Source of the DNA: Flavobacteriaceae bacterium
Lineage (GTDB): Bacteria > Bacteroidota > Bacteroidia > Flavobacteriales > Flavobacteriaceae
Direction: 5' to 3'
DNA length: 5,942 nt
Assembly (NCBI GenBank): GCA_018623955.1
Contig: JAAZUX010000053.1
Span: 1-5,942, forward strand
The notes under the pieces were generated by a model, which saw only the letters and a program-made list of their open reading frames with translations, searched no databases and was not told the origin of the DNA. The first letter of the stretch is position 1. Every line of letters begins with the position of its first letter. This document shows positions 1 to 5,396 of the stretch, piece after piece. Both the position numbers and the translations under genes were made by a program.

Positions 1-115
1 AATCGGTGATATAATTTTTACCGGAACCCCCGCTGGTGTGGGCCCTGTTGTCGCAAATGATGTTTTGGAAGGATATTTGGGAGAGGAGAAAGCTTTTAAG
101 GTAAATATAAAATAG
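1..115 (+). CDS. Fumarylacetoacetate hydrolase (FAH) family protein, C-terminal end only
   Basis: Only the last 37 codons are present. The reading frame enters at base 2 and stops with TAG at 113-115. The fragment begins IGDIIFTGTPAGVGPV, which closely matches the conserved C-terminal GD-I-TGTP-GVGP signature of FAH-fold enzymes such as acylpyruvases and 2-hydroxyhepta-2,4-diene-1,7-dioate isomerases. These are cytosolic, metal-dependent enzymes that cleave or isomerise carbon-carbon bonds in 2-oxo acid substrates. The exact substrate cannot be told from the tail. The stop codon is one base from the cinA start, so the two genes are almost certainly cotranscribed. The family call is firm, but the specific reaction is unknown. 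Confidence 0.85.
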   Translation, partial: IGDIIFTGTPAGVGPVVANDVLEGYLGEEKAFKVNIK

Positions 116-116
116 A

Positions 117-1361
117 ATGAAAGCTGAACTGGTCAGTATAGGAGATGAGATTTTAATAGGACAAATTGTAAATACCAATGCGGTTTTTTTGGCAAAAGAA
201 TTGAATAAAATAGGGGTTGAAATAGCTCAGATCAGCAGTATATCTGATCAAAAAGAGATCATCATCAAGGCATTGGACGAAGCCCGAAATAGAGCCGACA
301 TCATCATCATGACAGGGGGACTGGGCCCAACCAAGGACGATGTGACCAAACATACACTTTGTGAATATTTTGACGATCATTTGATCAAGAACGAGACTGT
401 TTTGGAGCACATTGAGAACATCTTTAAGAAATACGTCACCACCCCCATCAGTGACATGAACCGTCAACAGGCCAACTTACCGACCAAGGCCACGATCCTT
501 CACAACCAATTCGGCACTGCCGCCGGAATGTGGTTTATGGATCAGGGACAGGTATTTATTTCCCTACCCGGGGTACCTTATGAGATGGAGGCATTGGTAA
601 AAAATGAGGTTTTACCCAAAATTCAACAACAATTCGTTCTCCCTGCCCTACACCACAAAACCATTTTGACCTACGGTTTGGGGGAAAGTGTCATTGCCGA
701 AAGAATTGCAGATTGGGAAAACAATCTTCCCAAACCCATCAAATTGGCTTATTTGCCCAGTTTGGGGAGGGTACGATTGCGATTATCGGCCAAGGGGGCT
801 GAACTCGAGACCCTGAAAATACAAGTGAACACGCAGATTGAAAAGGTCATTCCATTGATTCAGGACATCTATTTTGGTACAGAAGAAGATCAATCCATCG
901 AATTTTTAATTGCCGAAAAATTGAATCAATTGGAGAAAACACTATCCTGTGCTGAGAGTTGTACGGGTGGTGCCATTTCCACAAGGTTTACCGCTCATCC
1001 GGGGGCTTCTTCTTTTTTCAAAGGCAGTGCAGTTACCTATGCTGTAGATTCAAAAACCAGCCTACTGGGGGTAGATAGCAGTATGATTGATCAATACGGC
1101 GTGGTCAGTGGTCCGGTGGCATCCGCCATGGCTTTGGGAGCTCAAAAAAAGTACAAGTCCGATTTTGCGCTTGCCACTACCGGAAATGCAGGACCTACCA
1201 AGGGGGACTTGGGGCAAGAAGTAGGTACTGTTTTTATTGGATTGGCTACGCCCGATGGCGTTGAAAGCTTTCAATTTAATATGGGAAACAACCGTACCCG
1301 TGTGATCCACAAAACCGTTAATCAGGCCTTTGAAATGCTGTATAGATCATTGTTGATGTAA
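117..1361 (+). CDS. cinA: CinA family protein (nicotinamide-nucleotide amidase / competence-damage-inducible protein A)
   Basis: This is a full-length two-domain CinA of 414 residues. The N-terminal molybdopterin-binding-like (COG1058) domain covers about residues 1-170, with the opening SIGDEILIGQIVNTN, TGGLGPTKDD at 66-75 and LPGVPYEM at 150-157. In characterised homologues it hydrolyses ADP-ribose-type pyrophosphates. The C-terminal PncC-type domain covers about 255-414 and deamidates nicotinamide mononucleotide to nicotinate mononucleotide, feeding NAD recycling. It has AESCTGG at 279-285. Ser281, Tyr308 and Lys313 are spaced 27 and 32 residues apart, as in the E. coli PncC catalytic Ser/Tyr/Lys set as I recall it. 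The usual GIAGP motif reads GNAGP here (356-360). The ATG at 117 has no Shine-Dalgarno sequence and follows the upstream stop by one base. A competence role is historical and not implied by context. Confidence 0.95.
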   Translation: MKAELVSIGDEILIGQIVNTNAVFLAKELNKIGVEIAQISSISDQKEIIIKALDEARNRADIIIMTGGLGPTKDDVTKHTLCEYFDDHLIKNETVLEHIENIFKKYVTTPISDMNRQQANLPTKATILHNQFGTAAGMWFMDQGQVFISLPGVPYEMEALVKNEVLPKIQQQFVLPALHHKTILTYGLGESVIAERIADWENNLPKPIKLAYLPSLGRVRLRLSAKGAELETLKIQVNTQIEKVIPLIQDIYFGTEEDQSIEFLIAEKLNQLEKTLSCAESCTGGAISTRFTAHPGASSFFKGSAVTYAVDSKTSLLGVDSSMIDQYGVVSGPVASAMALGAQKKYKSDFALATTGNAGPTKGDLGQEVGTVFIGLATPDGVESFQFNMGNNRTRVIHKTVNQAFEMLYRSLLM

Positions 1362-1385
1362 TGTTTTTTATTCTTCTTTAAATTT

Positions 1386-1415
1386 TTTGAAACTATCTAA
1401 AAAAGTGTAAATTTG
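1386..1415 (+). promoter_or_regulatory. Bacteroidota-type promoter for the rpmB-rpmG-DUF4295 operon
   Basis: TTTG at 1386-1389 (-33 element) is followed by 18 bases and then TAAATTTG at 1408-1415. The second element is a perfect match to the TAnnTTTG -7 element used by the primary sigma factor of Flavobacterium and Bacteroides. The spacing falls in the accepted range. It lies in the AT-rich gap between cinA and rpmB and predicts transcription starting near 1420, with a leader of about 20 nt before the rpmB ATG. Element sequences are seen directly; promoter function is inferred. Confidence 0.75.
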
Positions 1416-1440
1416 CAACCTGTTAAAAATAATAACCACC

Positions 1441-1674
1441 ATGTCTAGAGTTTGCGATATTACGGGAAAGCGGGTAATGTTTGGAAACAATGTTTCCCAC
1501 GCCATGAATAAAACCAGAAGACGCTTTGACATCAACTTGATCAAAAAACGTTTTTACATTCCCGAGGAAGACAAATGGATTACCTTAAAAATCAAAGCTT
1601 CCGTGTTGAAAACCATCAACAAGAAAGGAATCAGTGCTGTGATTAAAGAGGCAAAAGCTCAAGGCATTTTATAG
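1441..1674 (+). CDS. rpmB: 50S ribosomal protein bL28
   Basis: The 77-residue product is the usual length for bL28, a structural protein of the large ribosomal subunit. It opens with [21 protein letters not shown], the family's N-terminal signature (V-C-x-TGK-x-GNNVSHA). A basic stretch ([16 protein letters not shown], residues 23-38) suits rRNA contact. Only one cysteine (Cys5) is present, so this is a form without a zinc-binding cysteine set. It is first in a three-gene unit with rpmG 8 bases downstream, the same pairing seen in many bacteria. The ATG is preceded by A-rich sequence (AATAACCACC) with no Shine-Dalgarno sequence, normal for this phylum. The promoter at 1386-1415 should drive it. 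Confidence 0.97.
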   Translation: MSRVCDITGKRVMFGNNVSHAMNKTRRRFDINLIKKRFYIPEEDKWITLKIKASVLKTINKKGISAVIKEAKAQGIL

Positions 1675-1682
1675 ATATTAGC

Positions 1683-1865
1683 ATGGCCAAGAAAGGAAAC
1701 AGAGTTCAGGTGATATTAGAGTGTACAGAACACAAAGAATCCGGTAAACCCGGAACTTCTCGTTATATCACGACCAAAAATAAAAAGAATACGCCCGACC
1801 GATTGGAGATCAAAAAATTCAATCCCATTCTCAAGCGTATGACCCTTCACAAAGAAATTAAGTAG
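1683..1865 (+). CDS. rpmG: 50S ribosomal protein bL33
   Basis: The 60-residue product is a typical bL33, a small basic protein of the large subunit that sits near the E site. Conserved parts are the N-terminal [16 protein letters not shown], the central [17 protein letters not shown] (residues 26-42) and the [13 protein letters not shown] tail. Only Cys14 is present; the paired CxxC motifs of zinc-binding bL33 are absent, so this is the zinc-independent form. It lies 8 bases after rpmB and 2 bases before the DUF4295 start, so it is almost surely translated from the same message. There is no Shine-Dalgarno sequence before the ATG. Confidence 0.97.
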   Translation: MAKKGNRVQVILECTEHKESGKPGTSRYITTKNKKNTPDRLEIKKFNPILKRMTLHKEIK

Positions 1866-1867
1866 TT

Positions 1868-2020
1868 ATGGCAAAGAAATCAGTAGCAACCCTGCAAACG
1901 GGATCAAAAAAATTGACAAAAGCCATCAAGATGGTCAAGAAAAATAATTCTAATTCTTATTCATTCGTTGAAACCATTATCAATCCCGATCTCGCTAACG
2001 AATGGTTGAGTAAACAATAA
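1868..2020 (+). CDS. DUF4295 family small basic protein, probable ribosome-associated protein
   Basis: A short gene of 50 codons plus TAA starts with ATG at 1868, two bases after the rpmG stop. The product begins MAKKSVATLQTGSKKLTKAI and ends in NEWLSKQ. It has nine lysines, eight of them in the first 25 residues, while its few acidic residues lie in the last 16. It resembles the roughly 50-residue DUF4295 proteins that sit directly after rpmG in many Bacteroidota. A basic N-terminal half, tiny size and third place in a ribosomal protein operon all point to an rRNA-binding ribosomal protein. A Flavobacterium johnsoniae 70S structure described a new large-subunit protein, bL38. I suspect this family is bL38 but cannot confirm it here. 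Presence of the gene is well supported; its function is inferred. Confidence 0.88.
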   Translation: MAKKSVATLQTGSKKLTKAIKMVKKNNSNSYSFVETIINPDLANEWLSKQ

Positions 2021-2043
2021 TTTTTTACATCTCTCCAAAATAT

Positions 2044-2069
2044 AAGCTACTTTTACGGTAGCTTTTTTT
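2044..2069 (+). terminator. Rho-independent terminator after the DUF4295 gene
   Basis: AAGCTAC at 2044-2050 pairs perfectly with GTAGCTT at 2058-2064. This gives a 7-bp stem with a 7-base loop, and a T-run covers 2063-2069. It lies 23 bases after the DUF4295 stop and ends 12 bases before the ftsY start. The stem has only three G-C pairs, so termination may be partial and allow read-through into ftsY. Confidence 0.75.
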
Positions 2070-2081
2070 ATTGGTACACCT

Positions 2082-3035
2082 ATGAGTTTTTTAAAATCCA
2101 TTTTTAGTCCGGAAAAAAAAGAGCAATTGGACAAGGGCCTTTCTGCTAGCAAAAAGTCCTTTTTTTCCAAATTGGCAACTGCCGTTGCCGGAAAGTCAAA
2201 GATCGATGCAGACCTACTCGACGAATTGGAGGAGGTGTTGATTCGATCCGATGTAGGGGTAGCCACTACGCTCAAGATCATCGATGCCCTGGAGGCAAGA
2301 GTGGCCAAAGACAAGTATTTGGGGACTTCGGAACTGGCTCAAATCTTACGTAAGGAAATTACCACCCTTCTCAAGCAACACCAACAAGAGGAGGTAAAGG
2401 GTTTTGACGCAGCTTTGCCCAACCATCCACAAGTGATCATGGTGGTGGGTGTCAATGGAGTGGGCAAAACAACCACCATAGGCAAGTTGGCGCATCACTA
2501 CAAGGCCGGAGGAAAAAAGGTCATGTTGGGTGCAGCGGATACTTTTAGGGCCGGTGCCATTGATCAATTGCAGATCTGGGCAGATCGTGTGAGTGTGGAC
2601 ATTGTCAAGCAAGAAATGGGCAGTGATCCTGCTTCTGTTGCTTTTGACACATTACAGTCGGCTGTAGCTCAAAAAAGTGATTTGGTCATCATTGACACCG
2701 CAGGGCGATTGCACAACAAAATCAACCTGATGAATGAATTGACCAAAGTCAAAAAAGTAATGGATAAAGTCGTTCCCAATGCGCCCCACGAGGTACTGTT
2801 GGTATTGGACGGATCTACCGGTCAAAACGCCTTTGAGCAAGCCAAACAGTTTACCGCAGCCACAGAAGTAAATGCATTGGCCATTACCAAACTCGATGGA
2901 ACGGCCAAAGGGGGCGTTGTTATGGGAATCTCCGATCAATTCAAAATTCCCGTCAAGTACATTGGAGTTGGGGAAGGATTGGAGGACCTGCAGTTGTTTC
3001 ATGCAGGAACTTTTGTAGGGAGTTTTTTCAGTTAA
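2082..3035 (+). CDS. ftsY: Signal recognition particle receptor FtsY (SRP GTPase)
   Basis: FtsY is the membrane-associated receptor that binds the Ffh-SRP-ribosome complex and hands nascent membrane proteins to SecYEG, with reciprocal GTP hydrolysis. The 317-residue product is the short form: it has an N domain (about 1-105) and a G domain (about 110-317) but lacks the long acidic A domain of E. coli FtsY. The N-terminus (MSFLKSIFS, then a lysine-rich stretch) could form an amphipathic lipid-binding helix. G-domain motifs are in order: P-loop GVNGVGKTT at 123-131, DTFRAGA at 153-159, DTAGR at 205-209, TKLD at 269-272 and GVGE at 295-298. The P-loop form and DTFRAGA indicate FtsY rather than Ffh, and there is no M domain. 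No Shine-Dalgarno sequence and no convincing promoter of its own were seen. Confidence 0.97.
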   Translation: MSFLKSIFSPEKKEQLDKGLSASKKSFFSKLATAVAGKSKIDADLLDELEEVLIRSDVGVATTLKIIDALEARVAKDKYLGTSELAQILRKEITTLLKQHQQEEVKGFDAALPNHPQVIMVVGVNGVGKTTTIGKLAHHYKAGGKKVMLGAADTFRAGAIDQLQIWADRVSVDIVKQEMGSDPASVAFDTLQSAVAQKSDLVIIDTAGRLHNKINLMNELTKVKKVMDKVVPNAPHEVLLVLDGSTGQNAFEQAKQFTAATEVNALAITKLDGTAKGGVVMGISDQFKIPVKYIGVGEGLEDLQLFHAGTFVGSFFS

Positions 3036-3044
3036 TCCAGATCA

Positions 3045-4037
3045 ATGAAAATCATAGAAAACACATTATTTGTACTGTCGGTTCTTTTTGGACTTTTTGT
3101 TTTAGGGCCGGAAGTAGAGGCTCCCGATTTGGAACTGCCACAGCCTGAAATTTCACTTTCCCTTTCCGAACTTAAAGACTGGATCGACACCAAAGAGTCG
3201 GCTTTCGATAACATCAAACCGGACAACGCCTCTCAATTGGAGTTTTATGATTCCATCCCTCAAAAAACAGCTTATAGTATATTGTACTTACACGGTTTTT
3301 CTGCCAGTACGGAAGAAGGTGATCCCGTACACCGTAATATTGCCCGTGCTTTAAAAGCCAACCTCTACCTGCCCCGCCTGAGTGACCACGGATTGATTGA
3401 ACAAGAGCCCATGTTGAATTTTACGGGTCAAAAATATCTTGATAGTGCAACAGAGGCATTGGCCGTTGCCAAAAAAATTGGCGAAAAGGTGATCGTTATT
3501 TCCAGTTCCACCGGAGGGACGCTGTCCTTGATTTTGGGTAATGATCCACAAATCGCCGCTTTGTTACTTTTTGGCCCCAATGTCGAAATTTACGATCCCA
3601 AATCCAAACTGTTGACTTTGCCCTGGGGACTTCAAATTGCCGAATGGGTTCTGGGGAGTAAATACCACAACATGAACAAGATTACGGAGGAAAAAAAGAA
3701 CTACTGGACGATCCGTTACCGCTTGGAGTCCACTGTTGAATTGCAAAAACTGGTGGAAACGGGGATGCGTCCCGAGGTTTTTCAAAGGATTACCGCTCCT
3801 GTCTTTATGGGATATTATTATAAAAATGAGGAGGAACAGGACAAGGTAGTCTCCATACCTGCCATGTTGCGGATGTTTGACCAGCTGGGCACCCCCGAAG
3901 ATAAAAAACAAAAAGTCGCTTTTCCCGAAGCAGGAGATCATGTGATCATTTCTCATTTGAGTACTCCCAATCACCAACAAGCTGAACTGGCCGCGCTGGC
4001 ATTTCTACAAAAACAATTAGATGTTGAACGGAATTAA
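3045..4037 (+). CDS. Membrane-anchored alpha/beta hydrolase, substrate unknown
   Basis: The 330-residue product has a hydrophobic segment at residues 7-21 after a short N-terminus containing Lys2. This suggests a signal anchor or signal peptide placing the enzyme outside the inner membrane; no cysteine marks a lipoprotein. A proline- and acid-rich linker (22-40) leads to an alpha/beta-hydrolase fold from about residue 75. LYLHGFSAS (80-88) fits the oxyanion-hole loop. SSSTGG (153-158) fits the nucleophile elbow, with Ser155 as nucleophile. Asp266 and His299 (in AGDHV) are the likely acid and base. The usual GxSxG is SxSxG here. A lid-like insertion with NYWTIRYR lies near 219-226. The gene starts 9 bases after ftsY and ends 10 bases before rimO, so cotranscription is likely. 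Esterase, lipase or peptidase activity is possible; the sequence does not decide. Confidence 0.85.
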   Translation: MKIIENTLFVLSVLFGLFVLGPEVEAPDLELPQPEISLSLSELKDWIDTKESAFDNIKPDNASQLEFYDSIPQKTAYSILYLHGFSASTEEGDPVHRNIARALKANLYLPRLSDHGLIEQEPMLNFTGQKYLDSATEALAVAKKIGEKVIVISSSTGGTLSLILGNDPQIAALLLFGPNVEIYDPKSKLLTLPWGLQIAEWVLGSKYHNMNKITEEKKNYWTIRYRLESTVELQKLVETGMRPEVFQRITAPVFMGYYYKNEEEQDKVVSIPAMLRMFDQLGTPEDKKQKVAFPEAGDHVIISHLSTPNHQQAELAALAFLQKQLDVERN

Positions 4038-4047
4038 ATAAAAGCTG

Positions 4048-5370
4048 TTGAGAACCAAAAGTAGAAAGCAAAACAAGATCAATGTCATCACCATGGGCTG
4101 TTCCAAAAACCTCTATGATTCGGAGGTATTGATGGGGCAGTTAAAAGCCAATGACAAAAATGTGGTTCACGAGGAAGAAGGAAATATTGTGGTGGTCAAC
4201 ACCTGTGGCTTTATCGACAATGCCAAAGAGGAATCCGTCAATACCATTTTGGAGCAAATTCAAAAAAAGCAATCTGGCGATATCGATCAGCTTTTTGTCA
4301 CCGGCTGTTTGAGTGAACGTTACAAACCGGATTTGGAAAAGGAGATGCCACAAGTGGATGCCTATTTTGGCACTACCGATTTACCCCAATTGCTCAAGGC
4401 CTTAGGGGCGGATTACAAACACGAATTGTTGGGAGAACGCCAGACGACAACCCCCAAAAATTACGCTTACTTTAAAGTTTCCGAAGGTTGCAACCGTCCC
4501 TGTTCTTTTTGTGCCATTCCCCTGATGCGTGGTAAACACCGTTCTACTCCCATAGAGGAATTGGTTCAAAGGGCTGAAAAACTGGCACAAAATGGAGTCA
4601 AAGAACTGCTGTTGATCGCACAAGATTTGACCTATTACGGTCTGGACCTCTACCAAAAAAGGCGATTGGCCGATTTACTTAGGGCTTTGGCTAAGGTGTC
4701 GGGGATACAATGGATACGAATGCACTATACCTTTCCTACCGGTTTTCCCATGGAGGTCATAGAGGTGATGAAGAATGAGCCTAAGATTTGTAATTATTTA
4801 GACATACCGTTACAGCACATTTCTGATCCCATTCTTAAATCCATGCGCAGGGGTACGACTCAAAAAAAGACAACGGATTTGATTGAAAATATCCGGAAAA
4901 TACTGCCTGAAATCGCATTGAGAACAACACTGATTGTCGGTTATCCCGGCGAAACAGATGCTGATTTTAAAACCCTTAAGCAATGGGTAAAAGCCATGCG
5001 ATTTGAGCGTTTGGGCTGCTTTACCTACAGCCATGAAGAAAACACCCATGCCCATCAATTGGAGGACAATGTACCCCAGGAGATCAAGCAGGAGCGTGCC
5101 AACGAGATCATGAAAATTCAATCCGAAATCTCTTGGGAACAGAATCAAAAAAAGGTCGGTAAAATCTACCGATGCGTGATTGATCGAAAACAAGGGGAAC
5201 ACTTTGTAGGCAGAACCGAAATCGACTCTCCAGATGTGGATAACGAAGTGTTGATCGATGCAAAAAAGTATTACCTCAAGCTTGGTGATTTTACAGATGT
5301 TGAGATCACAGATGCAACCGATTTTGACCTTTATGGCATTCCGATAAAAACCAACCCGCTTGGAGATTAA
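4048..5370 (+). CDS. rimO: Ribosomal protein uS12 methylthiotransferase RimO (radical SAM)
   Basis: RimO adds a methylthio group to a conserved aspartate of ribosomal protein uS12, using two iron-sulfur clusters and S-adenosylmethionine. The 440-residue product has all three parts. The N-terminal UPF0004 domain holds cluster ligands Cys18 (TMGCSKN), Cys53 (NTCGF) and Cys87 (TGCLSER). The radical SAM core has Cys148, Cys152 and Cys155 in CNRPCSFC. A C-terminal TRAM domain covers about 373-435. RimO rather than MiaB is indicated by GCSKNLYDSEVLMG, CSFCAIPLMRGKHRS and the ending DATDFDLYGIP. The start is TTG at 4048. The next in-frame ATG (4093) would begin at Met16, removing the first beta strand and leaving Cys18 at the very edge. 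It lies 10 bases after the hydrolase stop. No Shine-Dalgarno sequence is present; the upstream region is A-rich. Confidence 0.96.
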   Translation: MRTKSRKQNKINVITMGCSKNLYDSEVLMGQLKANDKNVVHEEEGNIVVVNTCGFIDNAKEESVNTILEQIQKKQSGDIDQLFVTGCLSERYKPDLEKEMPQVDAYFGTTDLPQLLKALGADYKHELLGERQTTTPKNYAYFKVSEGCNRPCSFCAIPLMRGKHRSTPIEELVQRAEKLAQNGVKELLLIAQDLTYYGLDLYQKRRLADLLRALAKVSGIQWIRMHYTFPTGFPMEVIEVMKNEPKICNYLDIPLQHISDPILKSMRRGTTQKKTTDLIENIRKILPEIALRTTLIVGYPGETDADFKTLKQWVKAMRFERLGCFTYSHEENTHAHQLEDNVPQEIKQERANEIMKIQSEISWEQNQKKVGKIYRCVIDRKQGEHFVGRTEIDSPDVDNEVLIDAKKYYLKLGDFTDVEITDATDFDLYGIPIKTNPLGD

Positions 5371-5389
5371 AAAAACACTCCTATCTTTA
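5360..5389 (+). promoter_or_regulatory. Possible weak promoter for bshC
   Basis: TTG at 5360-5362, a 19-base spacer and TATCTTTA at 5382-5389 resemble the Bacteroidota promoter TTG-N17-23-TAnnTTTG, with A instead of G at the last place. It overlaps the end of rimO. If used, transcription would start about at the bshC start codon, giving a leaderless or nearly leaderless message. The imperfect match and AT-rich context make a chance match possible. Confidence 0.35.
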
Positions 5390-5396
5390 AGCTAAA

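Noticed and set aside
230..249. Inverted repeat GATCAG ... CTGATC in cinA
   Set aside because: It is a six-base arm pair inside well-conserved coding sequence with no T-run or promoter nearby; chance is sufficient.
1362..1390. T-rich stretch after cinA as a terminator
   Set aside because: There is no stem of useful length before the T-runs. The tract more likely belongs to the upstream part of the rpmB promoter.
2652..3002. Long minus-strand open frames opposite ftsY, and similar ones opposite cinA, the hydrolase and rimO
   Set aside because: They run antisense to confidently identified genes, have no recognisable domains, and have low-complexity or cysteine-rich compositions typical of shadow frames.
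3936..3947. Palindrome GATCATGTGATC in the hydrolase gene
   Set aside because: It encodes the conserved AGDHVI segment carrying the likely catalytic histidine, so codon choice explains it better than an operator site.
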